A program made the position numbers and the translations under genes. Of a stretch of DNA of 19,950 nucleotides, positions 1 through 8,030 are shown in pieces. Below the pieces are notes generated by a model. The model searched no databases and had not been told where the DNA came from. It saw only the letters and a program-made list of their open reading frames with translations. The stretch comes from Oscillospiraceae bacterium. GTDB taxonomy: Bacteria > Bacillota_A > Clostridia > Oscillospirales > Oscillospiraceae. Positions within the stretch are counted from its first letter, which is position 1, and the number at the start of each line of letters is the position of its first letter. Location: contig JAFQHF010000180.1 in assembly GCA_017398105.1 (NCBI GenBank), positions 1 through 19,950 on the forward strand, read 5' to 3'.

Positions 1-69
1 CTGGAAGTTCTGTATGATCTCCCGGACTGGCGGTTTGAGCGGTTTGTACGTGATAATTTGGATTATTGA
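1..69 (+). CDS. C-terminal end of an unidentified protein
   Basis: Frame 1 is open from the first base and ends at TGA 67-69. It encodes a 22-residue tail that ends RFVRDNLDY and contains LPDWRFERF. A strong intrinsic terminator follows five bases after the stop, which supports this being a real gene end. Too little is present to name the family, and I do not recognise it. Confidence 0.5.
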   Translation: MEVLYDLPDWRFERFVRDNLDY

Positions 70-74
70 TCATA

Positions 75-106
75 AGCAGGACATCGGTAGGTGTCCTGCT
101 TTTTTT
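75..106 (+). terminator. Intrinsic terminator of the upstream partial gene
   Basis: AGCAGGACA (75-83) pairs perfectly with TGTCCTGCT (92-100) around an 8-base loop. A T run at 100-106 follows directly. It sits just after the stop at 69, as expected for a rho-independent terminator. Confidence 0.85.
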
Positions 107-308
107 CATCGCTCATTTATGAAGTGAACATGAGCGATGAAATGAGTGATGAAAAAGGGTGGGCTTTTGATGATTTTTGCCTTTGTATGCCCCGGAAGTT
201 TCTCAGACGAGAAAAGATACAGGGCATCTTATTTTCTCCGCTTACAGCGGAAAGAAATGACAATTTCCCACCCTAAATGCTACATAAAATCAGGGGGTAC
301 ATAGCATT
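107..308. other. Inverted-repeat-rich non-coding stretch, possible structured RNA
   Basis: No convincing gene is visible between 70 and 476, but paired segments are dense. CATCGCTCAT (107-116) pairs with ATGAGCGATG (130-139), and a near copy ATGAGTGATG follows at 142-151. AGGGTGGG (156-163) pairs with CCCACCCT (267-274) and could close a multi-branch fold. Inside that fold, ATGCCC (187-192) pairs with GGGCAT (222-227) and encloses TTTCTC/GAGAAA (199-204/209-214); TCCGC (237-241) pairs with GCGGA (247-251). AATGCTA (276-282) pairs with TAGCATT (302-308). A 61-codon frame at 91-276 starts inside the preceding terminator and has no ribosome binding site, so I do not call it. The region could be an RNA, a mobile-element end or regulatory DNA. 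No known RNA family is recognised. Confidence 0.35.
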
Positions 309-338
309 AAAACGACTGCCGACAAAACAGCCGTTTTT
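309..338 (+). terminator. Possible weak terminator hairpin
   Basis: AAAACG-A-CTG (309-318) pairs with CAG-C-CGTTTT (328-337), with one A-C mismatch, and five T residues end at 338. It could terminate transcription coming from the structured region before the fic promoter begins. The mismatch and short T run make this uncertain. Confidence 0.4.
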
Positions 339-379
339 GAGGTGGAATGAGCGTGATTTTTTCCTGTGGTACAATAGGA

Positions 380-434
380 TATCGGCAAAAACAACTGGAA
401 TTATAGCGTATAAAATCTTGATATTTTGCCGATA
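380..434. promoter_or_regulatory. Perfect inverted repeat at the fic promoter, candidate operator
   Basis: TATCGGCAAAA (380-390) and TTTTGCCGATA (424-434) are exact reverse complements, 11 bases each, separated by 33 bases. The right arm lies entirely between the -35 and -10 boxes of the fic promoter, and the left arm lies upstream of the -35. This is how a repressor operator is often arranged. The helix-turn-helix domain of the Fic protein is an obvious candidate ligand (inference). Confidence 0.6.
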
Positions 435-446
435 GTGCGGTATAAT
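418..446 (+). promoter_or_regulatory. Sigma-A-type promoter of the fic gene
   Basis: A TTGATA -35 box (418-423) and a perfect TATAAT -10 box (441-446) are separated by exactly 17 bases. Transcription would begin near 453, giving a short leader before the GGGGAGG ribosome binding site at 465-471. Confidence 0.8.
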
Positions 447-476
447 ATAAACGAGAAAACTAGCGGGGAGGTTACT

Positions 477-1364
477 ATGGAATACTTATCTGTTGCAAAA
501 ATGGCGGAAAAGTGGGGTATTTCCGAACGAAGTGTGAGAAATTACTGCGCCCAGGGCAGAATTGCCGGTGCAAAACTTATCGGCAAAACATGGTACATTC
601 CGGAAGATGCAGAGAAGCCGGAGCGGACGAACAGAAAAAGAAAAGAACCTGCTTTGCTGCAGATTCTGCGGGAGCAGAAGGCGTCCAAAATGACCGGAGG
701 TATTTATCACAAGGTACAGATCGACTTGACCTATAATTCTAATCACATGGAGGGAAGTCGGCTGACCCATGACCAGACCCGGTATATCTTTGAAACCAAT
801 ACCATTGGTTTTGAGAACGAAGCGGTGAATGTGGATGATGTGATTGAAACAGCCAACCATTTCCGCTGTATTGATATGGTGATCGATCAGGCAGGTAATG
901 CTCTGACGGAGAAGTTCATCAAGGAACTGCATTCTGTGCTGAAAACCGGAACCAGCGACAGCCGCAAGGATTGGTTTGCAGTAGGAGAATATAAGAAGTT
1001 GCCGAATGAGGTTGGCGGCTCTGATACTGCGCTGCCGGAAGAAGTGGCGGGAAAAATGCGTGAGCTGCTGACAAAGTACAATGCGCTGCCATCTAAGAAC
1101 TTTGAAGACATCGTGGCATTTCATGTTGCATTTGAACGTATCCATCCCTTCCAGGACGGAAATGGTCGTGTAGGCCGTCTGATCCTCTTTAAGGAGTGTT
1201 TGAAGCATAATATTGTGCCGTTCATCATTGAGGATAATCTGAAGCTATTCTATTATCGTGGATTGAAAGAGTGGGATAGGGAGAAGGGCTTCCTGATGGA
1301 TACTTGTCTGACTGCTCAGGATCGCTTCAAAGTATATTTGGATTACTTTAGAATAAAATTCTGA
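477..1364 (+). CDS. Fic-family AMP-transferase with N-terminal HTH domain
   Basis: Fic proteins transfer AMP (or a related nucleotide moiety) from a nucleotide onto a hydroxyl side chain of a target protein. The product is 295 residues. Start ATG 477 follows GGGGAGG by five bases; the longer frame opening at 426 lies inside the promoter. Residues 1-45 (LSVAKMAEKWGISERSVRNY) resemble a MerR/excisionase-type helix-turn-helix. The catalytic loop HPFQDGNGRVGR, with its general-base His, is intact at 223-234. SNHMEG at 88-93 fits the (S/T)xxxE(G/N) inhibitory helix, N-terminal to the Fic core, so this is a self-inhibited class II enzyme. No separate antitoxin gene is visible. The gene is monocistronic, converges with the NTPase operon, and has an inverted repeat in its promoter that suggests autoregulation. 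Family assignment is firm; the target is unknown. Confidence 0.92.
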   Translation: MEYLSVAKMAEKWGISERSVRNYCAQGRIAGAKLIGKTWYIPEDAEKPERTNRKRKEPALLQILREQKASKMTGGIYHKVQIDLTYNSNHMEGSRLTHDQTRYIFETNTIGFENEAVNVDDVIETANHFRCIDMVIDQAGNALTEKFIKELHSVLKTGTSDSRKDWFAVGEYKKLPNEVGGSDTALPEEVAGKMRELLTKYNALPSKNFEDIVAFHVAFERIHPFQDGNGRVGRLILFKECLKHNIVPFIIEDNLKLFYYRGLKEWDREKGFLMDTCLTAQDRFKVYLDYFRIKF

Positions 1365-1368
1365 TCGC

Positions 1369-1406
1369 AAAAAGAGCTGTGACAGTAAACTGCCACAGCT
1401 CTTTTT
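1369..1406. terminator. Bidirectional terminator between fic and the NTPase gene
   Basis: AAAAAGAGCTGTG-A-CAG (1369-1385) pairs with CTG-C-CACAGCTCTTTTT (1390-1406) around a TAAA loop. There is one A-C mismatch. The A and T tracts at the two ends allow termination of both the plus-strand fic transcript and the minus-strand operon, whose last stop codon begins at 1426. Confidence 0.9.
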
Positions 1407-1423
1407 GTATGTTCATTATGAAA

Positions 1424-4400
1424 TCAACGGATGTATAACTTGTCAACAAATTGTTTTCCAAAGACTTGCTCAATATTCCCTTTATTGAATCGGTATACCG
1501 CTGAGTAATGAATTGCTTTTGGTGGGATGCCTGATGCTCTGTGATCCGAACAGATTATTCGCTTTTCACTTAATGATGTCCATATTAGCGTTAACTCATT
1601 CTCATTCAGATATTTGCTCAATTGTTCCTGGTCAATGAAGTAGCCGAGATTTTCTCCAAATAATTCTGCACTATCAAAACATACAAGGTTTCCTTGGACA
1701 TCGTATAAACAACTCCGATCGTCTTTACCATACTCAAGATTGAGAAAAGTGAAAATATCTCCAGAAATCTTATACCAAGACAAGGGCGCGTTATCTTTAC
1801 TTGTAATTGTGTCGCCTTTTCGTTCACTATAATATACCCGAACAGGGAGTAATATTTTTTCTGAGAAACTGATATCATGTCTAAATTCATCAAAGGAAAC
1901 CCATTCGCTATTACCATAATAGGGATTCCTAAAAAAGTGATATGCATCAGACCAATAGTATTCTTTGTTATACATATCAGAATCGCAGCCTTCTTCTGGC
2001 ATCCATCTTCCCATGAAATCATGACCATCAAGACAGGTAAGCAACTCATCGACAGAACTTGATTTTACGATATATCCTCTAATTTGATGCCACAAATTCT
2101 TTCGAGGAAGTTCATATGGTTCATATCCGAGTTTTTTACTATCCAACCAATTATATTCACCATTAAGCAGAATATAATCTTTTTCACCATATTTTACGCG
2201 TATGCAATCTTCGAATATTGGTGTATCATCAAAGTTCTCAAGCCAATCTTCATAGGATATGTTAGGTAATTGGTATTTGCTATGTAATGCGAAAGATTCT
2301 GCTGGATTTGCTGAAATGAGAACTGTAGGATCAATATTTCGTATATTAGGGTGATATGAACCACTGTGAATTTCGATTGTCTCATCGGTAAAACTATCAA
2401 CGTTAACCTTCAGCGGAAAATTATCACTAACCCTTGCAGCAAGATCGTACAGAGCAATCCACTGGTACTTTTTTCCTATTCTTTCGCATTTTTCTCCGTA
2501 AGAACGACTTACCGAGCAATCATATTTTCCGTGCTTTTCAACATCATATCCTAATTCAAAAATGTGCTTAATTGCGATGTTCTTTAAATCCATTGGATGT
2601 AAGTTAGGCCATGCGTAAAAATAGTGTTGGAAGGTGTACCGTCCAAAGTCACCATAGCCCCCGGGCATTCCATCTCGGCTGTATTCTACTTTCATCGAAC
2701 TTAATATACGCAGCTGTGCATAATGATGTTTTTGAAAATCGGGGGAATTAGTGTCAAGTGAGTATCTTTTGATTTCTTCGTCCGAAGGTATTTCAGGGAA
2801 GATACTCCTGTATGGAGGTTGCGTTTTGGAAATAGAACAATCTTCATTGGAGAGACAACCGACGTAAACTGCGTAGTCGATGATGTTTTTGGCATATGTT
2901 CTGAGTAATATATTTGGATATACCTCATCTTTATCAAATACTGCCTTATATACATAAAGTGCTAATTCTTTAAGCTTGCCATTATTTTTACAGTTAACTG
3001 AGCAGCCAAAAGCAACGGCATAAATGCGTTCTAATATATACGGTTCATCAATACCTTCAAATTGATGCATGATGGAAATCAACGCATCAGGTTGTGTACA
3101 TAGAATTGAGACAAGAGCTTTTGTTGCTTTGTCACGAAGTTCATTATTAGGGGAAATCAACAGCCAGCACAAAATCGTTGAGGCTAACTCGGCAGTATTG
3201 CTGTCGACAAGTTTTTTTCTAGAGTGGTATAAGCCCCAATTGAGCAGACGATTAAGAGCGGAATCTGGATTGCGATATAATCTGTCAAACACCGGAATAA
3301 ACTCTGCATCACGGTCAGGCATGGAGAGATTCTCAAAGAAATGGTACGAGTTCCTTGCGTTAAGGCGATGGTTTGATCGCATAGATAAAGCAAACAAGAC
3401 ATCTATAAATTTGTCAAATGAGTACTCATACCGAATAATCTCTGAGTTTATGTACTCTATTGTATTATCTGAAATTGTAGTATCCTTCCGCCAAAGTAAG
3501 CTGTATAAAAAAGCACTTCGTAGGCTGCTTCTGCTGTTTTCTTCGATATCTGAAAAAACAGAATTCAACTCGACATTTTTTCTTTCAGCAAAAACAATCC
3601 AAGCGAACTGAAGCAAATCAGACCTATGTAGAATCCAATTGTATTGTTTGACAAATTCTTCATTAGAAAGATCTTCAAATGCATCAACAATTTTGGATGC
3701 AACAAAATAGTCTTCTAATCGTTCATATGTAATATGCACATATTCCTCTCCACGGAAATTAATCCCCTGTGTGAGCACCCCCTCTGTTAGCAATGCAGAG
3801 TATACATCCTGGGTTATATTCCATTGCTTACAATATTCTGTGACAATCATTACCACAGTTTCTAATGGAAGACGGACAGCATTTTTTGATTGGCCCATAC
3901 GTTCGTCAACTAAACGGGTAATTATCTTACTAACTAGTTTAATTACATGATTATAACCACAACGCTTGCTTATTTTTTTCTCAATGTATTCTATGTATTT
4001 TGCGTATACATTAGGTAGAGATAAGTCATCTATGCTGATTTTTGTGCCATTATGTGCAATACAGAATAAACGCAAAAACAGTGGATTTGTAAATTCGTTA
4101 TTTAGAATTGTGATAGCATCGGTGGTAATGCCATAATGTGCAAAATATCGATGAATTGCATCATACATTACTTTTGAAAACCCACTGTGCTCAACTCGGA
4201 TAAATTGTTTGAACAAATCTGTATGCTCCTCAAATAGGTGGTCCTCATACTGGGAACGAATGGAAACGAGAAGACCAATATGGGGAAAACCTGTGATGAA
4301 CTCTAACACACCCCCTAATGCGTGATTCCAAAATTGAACACCGGAACCTTCGTTTAATGCATCAATACAAATTAGGAAACGACTTTGCTGGTTGCATGCA

Positions 4401-5698
4401 ATGGTTTCAAATGCTTGGAATACTTCTTGGTACGTGTTTTGCACACCAAGAAGAGTGGGCAACATTGACAAAGGATCTTCGCCATTAAATTGCTGCCCCA
4501 AAAGCAACAAACTAGTATTCCCGGTTTTCTCCTGTTGTTGGATATGATCAGCAATCAGATGAGATTTACCGGTTCCGCCGTCACCGGCCAATATAATATA
4601 GGGGCAAATTGCAGCAGATACATCGTCACTTTCCAGATAGTCTCGAAGTTCTGCAATTCTGTTGATTGCATGGTACAGATCGTATCTCTTGTGATTATCG
4701 GTCATCGCCTTTGATTTCTCCTCTAGTAGAGCATCCATCGTGGATAAAATGTCATTAATTGTCGATAGCACATCTAGAGAGAAATCAAAAAAGTTAATAC
4801 TTGCAGCGTATTCTGTCAACCGGTCTATAAATGGTACAAGTTCTAGAAAGTTGCGTTTCCGCATCTCGATCAGGAAATCATCAATATGGGTCAAGAATGC
4901 GTCGACAAAGGCTTGATTTAGGCTAAGACCATTAAGTGTACTCTCCAAACCAACGGGAATATTGATTTCTGGTAAATAGCGATCACCTAAATTCTTAATC
5001 TGACGCTTGTTCCAGACATTCAACTTTTCTTTTATAGACTTAGCTGTTTCTTGTTCCTTAGTTGTTTTCAGAATATGTTCTTGTAATTCCTCGACTTTCT
5101 CGATGGTAAGTTGATGATTTTGAATAATTAATTGCTTTATATCTCTAATCTGCGGACTACTTTGGATTGCAGTTTCTACATCTGTGAGTGAGATATTACC
5201 CTGTATATTTGCTTTTAGTTCTCTGATTTGTGCATTAATTTGAATTGCAATATAGAGCAAGCCTCTGTCATTTAACGAAACTTTTCTGTGAAGAAAATCT
5301 TTCGATGCACTGAGGATCCCATTCAAAAAAGTGCGTATCACATTGTTATCTTCGTAAGATAATTTGTGTCCATTTTTGCTTTCAATATCAGAAACCATTT
5401 GATTATGCAATTTGTCAAGGAAAGTCTGTTCTCCTTCTGAATCAAATGAAGGGTCGATAGCAAAAACAATAATTTTCTCGATTACATTGTTATACTTAAG
5501 AAACCCAAAGAATGTGCTGCTTGTTGCAATTGTACCATCATTTTGTTGTTCAAATTCAATCTCCCATGCCTTGATTGCATTAAGAAAATTTTCTATAGAT
5601 TTCTTATCACCAAAAGCTGAGAGACTGCTTATAATGTTGTCAGTAATAAATGCATCCGTCAGTATACCGAGTCCTGCTGAAGCTAACTCTTTCATCAT
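1424..5698 (-). CDS. Large NACHT/STAND-like P-loop NTPase, putative defence protein
   Basis: The product is 1424 residues. Start ATG 5698 is seven bases after AGAGGGG; starting here leaves a 34-base gap to the upstream gene, whereas the longest frame (5764) would overlap it. Residues 1-240 are mostly helical, with a likely coiled coil near 183-230. A Walker A motif GDGGTGKS lies at 372-379 and a Walker B LICIDALNE at 442-450; the DALNE form is typical of bacterial NACHT/Avs-like STAND ATPases. An IRSQY segment about 30 residues later fits a sensor position. The remaining roughly 900 residues are helical-repeat-like and then mixed, with YGEKCERIGKKYQWIALYDL in the C-terminal third, a string I associate with large defence-type ATP-binding proteins. 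By analogy it would oligomerise on sensing a phage or stress signal. No nuclease or TIR motif was found in it, so the effector may be the adjacent HEPN protein. The gene is clearly AT-rich compared with galM and nrdD. Confidence 0.75.
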   Translation of the reverse strand: MMKELASAGLGILTDAFITDNIISSLSAFGDKKSIENFLNAIKAWEIEFEQQNDGTIATSSTFFGFLKYNNVIEKIIVFAIDPSFDSEGEQTFLDKLHNQMVSDIESKNGHKLSYEDNNVIRTFLNGILSASKDFLHRKVSLNDRGLLYIAIQINAQIRELKANIQGNISLTDVETAIQSSPQIRDIKQLIIQNHQLTIEKVEELQEHILKTTKEQETAKSIKEKLNVWNKRQIKNLGDRYLPEINIPVGLESTLNGLSLNQAFVDAFLTHIDDFLIEMRKRNFLELVPFIDRLTEYAASINFFDFSLDVLSTINDILSTMDALLEEKSKAMTDNHKRYDLYHAINRIAELRDYLESDDVSAAICPYIILAGDGGTGKSHLIADHIQQQEKTGNTSLLLLGQQFNGEDPLSMLPTLLGVQNTYQEVFQAFETIACNQQSRFLICIDALNEGSGVQFWNHALGGVLEFITGFPHIGLLVSIRSQYEDHLFEEHTDLFKQFIRVEHSGFSKVMYDAIHRYFAHYGITTDAITILNNEFTNPLFLRLFCIAHNGTKISIDDLSLPNVYAKYIEYIEKKISKRCGYNHVIKLVSKIITRLVDERMGQSKNAVRLPLETVVMIVTEYCKQWNITQDVYSALLTEGVLTQGINFRGEEYVHITYERLEDYFVASKIVDAFEDLSNEEFVKQYNWILHRSDLLQFAWIVFAERKNVELNSVFSDIEENSRSSLRSAFLYSLLWRKDTTISDNTIEYINSEIIRYEYSFDKFIDVLFALSMRSNHRLNARNSYHFFENLSMPDRDAEFIPVFDRLYRNPDSALNRLLNWGLYHSRKKLVDSNTAELASTILCWLLISPNNELRDKATKALVSILCTQPDALISIMHQFEGIDEPYILERIYAVAFGCSVNCKNNGKLKELALYVYKAVFDKDEVYPNILLRTYAKNIIDYAVYVGCLSNEDCSISKTQPPYRSIFPEIPSDEEIKRYSLDTNSPDFQKHHYAQLRILSSMKVEYSRDGMPGGYGDFGRYTFQHYFYAWPNLHPMDLKNIAIKHIFELGYDVEKHGKYDCSVSRSYGEKCERIGKKYQWIALYDLAARVSDNFPLKVNVDSFTDETIEIHSGSYHPNIRNIDPTVLISANPAESFALHSKYQLPNISYEDWLENFDDTPIFEDCIRVKYGEKDYILLNGEYNWLDSKKLGYEPYELPRKNLWHQIRGYIVKSSSVDELLTCLDGHDFMGRWMPEEGCDSDMYNKEYYWSDAYHFFRNPYYGNSEWVSFDEFRHDISFSEKILLPVRVYYSERKGDTITSKDNAPLSWYKISGDIFTFLNLEYGKDDRSCLYDVQGNLVCFDSAELFGENLGYFIDQEQLSKYLNENELTLIWTSLSEKRIICSDHRASGIPPKAIHYSAVYRFNKGNIEQVFGKQFVDKLYIR

Positions 5699-5732
5699 GA
5701 TATTTCCCCTCTTTTGTATTAGAGTAATTGTG

Positions 5733-7259
5733 CTATGTTTTCCATTCATCATCATAGCCGTCAATTTGAATTAAAATGGATTTGGTGTTAGGATCCTTCT
5801 TTTGACTACGTTCCTTTTCTTCTATACTCACAGAAAGAGCCAAGCAAATTATTGCTTCCCGGGCAATATGCATTAGTTGCATCGTTAACTCGTATAGTTC
5901 AGATTCAGAAACATATAATGCTAAACCATCATTGTCGATAACATTTCCATCAGATGCCAACATCCAAGTAACCTTTAAGTATTTGTGCTCCATTGCATGA
6001 CGTAGATCCCGGTATCTTTGGAGGTTTGGATTTGGTGATTCTTCGAACTTTTCGAAGAAATCCTGGCATATCCAGTATAAAGAAGACAATGCATAATTCT
6101 CATTTGGATTAAGATTGTTCTCGTTGTTGTATTGGCGCTTGCCCCGGCCATGTGTATTCTTCCATATGCTATTGAAGCTTACATCTCTTTCTTTTATTCC
6201 AAGTTGAAAATATGAGTTAATGAAATATGCGATTTTGTCGAATAGGCTGTAAAGTGTTTTGAACGAAGATTTCAGATTCTCAATTCTGATACTATATTGA
6301 GGATAATCAGTGAGATTGAGTAGATACGTTTCTTTATCTGCATAATGAGGTTCATTTGGAATAGTTAGCGACGAATAATATATATAGCGTGCATAAATAT
6401 ATTCCTGTTTGATTTGATTGAACATACCATGAAAAATAGGCTTTGCGTTTATCGCAGTAGTTATACTTGGGAGTTGTATGACGTCCGCTGCAAAACGAAA
6501 TTTCAATTCAGGAAGATCGTTTAGGGTATTCAGAAACAGGCAGTTATCAAGTGCCCATTTACGATATGCACATTCCTGCGGATTCTCATATGAATAATCG
6601 GGTATTTCTGGAAGAACACTAAAAAGATTGTCTATGTAATTCACATCATAAAGCTGAATTAGACTCTCAAAGCGCCTTTTTGCATTTTCATGAGTGTTCG
6701 GGTCACTACATACTGTTGCCTCGTCCATTAGAGAGTATGCATAGAAGTGAAAGTAATCGCTGTGTCCTGGATCGTATTCTAGTACACCATAGTCCATATA
6801 CACTCTGCCTAAGTTACCGAGGGCCATTCCAAATTCGGGAAAAATACGGAGAGCTTCTTTATATTGTTCAATGGCGGCAATTTTTCTTCCGCAATTGTCG
6901 AGTGCGTTAGCATAGTTTGTAAGGAGTACAGTTTTGAAGCCGAGAATATATGGCTTGAATTCATCAGCATCATATTCCTTGGCTTGGATTAATTCTATAC
7001 TTTTACGGAAATAGTATAGTTGCTTTTTGGTAGATCTATCTGCGTCAATACCTTTGGATTTTGAAAAATCACTATATGTTGTAGCTAGAGAATAGTACAA
7101 CTGTGATTGTGATGCGGCAGATTCAGTTTTGATTAACTCAATAGCTTCATCTACAAGTAACGACAGTGTGCTGTAATCTTTGGTTATGGTTGCAGCATCA
7201 AAACGATATGCAAGATTTTTTGTAGCCTCAGAAAACGGATCTATATAGTGATTTTTCAA
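5733..7259 (-). CDS. TPR protein with C-terminal LA2681-like HEPN domain
   Basis: The product is 508 residues from a TTG start at 7259, which follows GGAGTG by six bases; a TTG at 7277 would add six residues without a good site. Residues about 35-200 contain TPR-like helix pairs (for example AIEQYKEALRIFPEFGMALG). The C-terminal third, from about residue 330, matches the pattern of the LA2681-like HEPN family, often fused to TPRs. The sequence ESPNPNLQRYRDLRHAMEHK includes RHAMEH at 420-425, an RxxxxH motif, which in HEPN RNases forms the active site with a dimer partner. The role is therefore probably an RNA-cleaving toxin or effector with a TPR sensor or scaffold. It is the first gene of a two-gene operon, 34 bases before the NTPase gene. 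HEPN identity is recognised by eye; activity is inferred. Confidence 0.75.
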   Translation of the reverse strand: MKNHYIDPFSEATKNLAYRFDAATITKDYSTLSLLVDEAIELIKTESAASQSQLYYSLATTYSDFSKSKGIDADRSTKKQLYYFRKSIELIQAKEYDADEFKPYILGFKTVLLTNYANALDNCGRKIAAIEQYKEALRIFPEFGMALGNLGRVYMDYGVLEYDPGHSDYFHFYAYSLMDEATVCSDPNTHENAKRRFESLIQLYDVNYIDNLFSVLPEIPDYSYENPQECAYRKWALDNCLFLNTLNDLPELKFRFAADVIQLPSITTAINAKPIFHGMFNQIKQEYIYARYIYYSSLTIPNEPHYADKETYLLNLTDYPQYSIRIENLKSSFKTLYSLFDKIAYFINSYFQLGIKERDVSFNSIWKNTHGRGKRQYNNENNLNPNENYALSSLYWICQDFFEKFEESPNPNLQRYRDLRHAMEHKYLKVTWMLASDGNVIDNDGLALYVSESELYELTMQLMHIAREAIICLALSVSIEEKERSQKKDPNTKSILIQIDGYDDEWKT

Positions 7260-7294
7260 TGTGTTCACTCCAATCAATGTGAAACTTCATCTAT

Positions 7295-7323
7295 ATTTTA
7301 CTAGACAATGCTTCAGTTGGCAA
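7295..7323 (-). promoter_or_regulatory. Promoter of the TPR-HEPN/NTPase operon
   Basis: Read on the minus strand, TTGCCA (7323-7318) and TAAAAT (7300-7295) are separated by exactly 17 bases. This gives a leader of about 30 bases before the TTG start at 7259. The site lies between the start and the hairpin at 7333-7366. Confidence 0.65.
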
Positions 7324-7332
7324 TAGAATATC

Positions 7333-7366
7333 AAAAGCCTCCGCTCATGACAGAGCGAAGGCTTTT
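7333..7366. terminator. Terminator-like hairpin upstream of the operon
   Basis: AAAAGCCTCCGCTC (7333-7346) pairs with GAGCGAAGGCTTTT (7353-7366) around a 6-base loop, with one mismatch in 14 pairs. The ends are A4 and T4 runs on both strands. It probably ends minus-strand transcription from the 7476-7952 gene and separates the AT-rich operon from the GC-richer genes. Confidence 0.65.
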
Positions 7367-7391
7367 GGATTGGATATGGGTCGATTTCTCA

Positions 7392-7494
7392 CCTAGCGAA
7401 TTGTAGGCAGTAACCCCAGTCACTGACCCAAAGCGGCAATTTCTCCTAGGGAGACAACGCCTTTTTTCGACCTTGCTAATTGTGGGCAGTGACC
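7392..7494. repeat. Imperfect 24-base direct repeat around the end of the next gene
   Basis: The 24 bases at 7392-7415 and 7471-7494 match at 20 positions and share the core AATTGT-GGCAGT. The right copy spans the stop codon of the minus-strand gene at 7476-7952; the left copy is 79 bases downstream in the direction of that gene. On the minus strand the copies read VTAHN-stop and VTAYNS. This may be a local duplication or a dispersed element. Confidence 0.5.
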
Positions 7495-7952
7495 TCCACC
7501 ACCGCTGTTGGCAGATTGGCAAAAAATGCCGATGGGCCGTCAAACTGGCCGATGCGGGTATCGCTGCGGTACACATGGGCCCGGCTGTCCTCTCCGCACA
7601 GGACTGCGCGTTTGGAAAATACCGCCAGACCATATAAGGTAACCGGCCGCGTACCGCCTGTTACGGCATCTGCCAGGATGCGGTAGTAGAAGGTCAGATC
7701 AATGCAGTAGTGATTCCGGTCAAAAGCCACCGGCTCCACATCCATATACGTTGTGATCAGCTCCGCACTTCGCACCCGGACATTGGCAGCACTGTCCAGA
7801 ACCGCCTGGGAACCGGTGGTTAAGTACACCCGCAGATCCTCAATGCAGTCCTTATCCCGACAGGAATCGGTGATCTTGCGTGTATGAATGGACATGCACT
7901 GCCGCAGATCATGTATGTCGCATTGGCGCGTATCCGTTTTTTGTTCTGCCAT
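7476..7952 (-). CDS. Conserved clostridial hypothetical protein, possibly C-terminally shortened
   Basis: The product is 158 residues with no signal peptide or membrane segment. ATG 7952 follows GGGAGG by eight bases. The segment IHTRKITDSCRDKDCIEDLR (about 22-41) and the central block PVAFDRNHYCIDLTFYYRI (about 74-92) match, from memory, a family of clostridial hypothetical proteins of unknown function. The alternating hydrophobic pattern suggests mostly beta structure. Members I recall continue well beyond LPTAVVEV, whereas this one stops five residues later. This fits 3' truncation, and a related sequence reappears after the stop (7392-7415). No function can be assigned. Confidence 0.65.
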   Translation of the reverse strand: MAEQKTDTRQCDIHDLRQCMSIHTRKITDSCRDKDCIEDLRVYLTTGSQAVLDSAANVRVRSAELITTYMDVEPVAFDRNHYCIDLTFYYRILADAVTGGTRPVTLYGLAVFSKRAVLCGEDSRAHVYRSDTRIGQFDGPSAFFANLPTAVVEVTAHN

Positions 7953-8030
7953 TGGAAATACCTCCCGTTTTGAAAATAAGCTGACGCTTATAGGACAGTT
8001 TATGCATCTGCTCCCGGGAAGTGCAAAGGA

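Noticed and set aside
91..276. 61-codon plus-strand frame near the left end
   Set aside because: Its first codon lies in the terminator stem, the internal ATG at 130 has no ribosome binding site, and the region is dominated by inverted repeats.
477..7277. Fic and the NTPase operon as a single three-gene system
   Set aside because: They are convergent with a bidirectional terminator between them and separate promoters; proximity alone does not support joint function.
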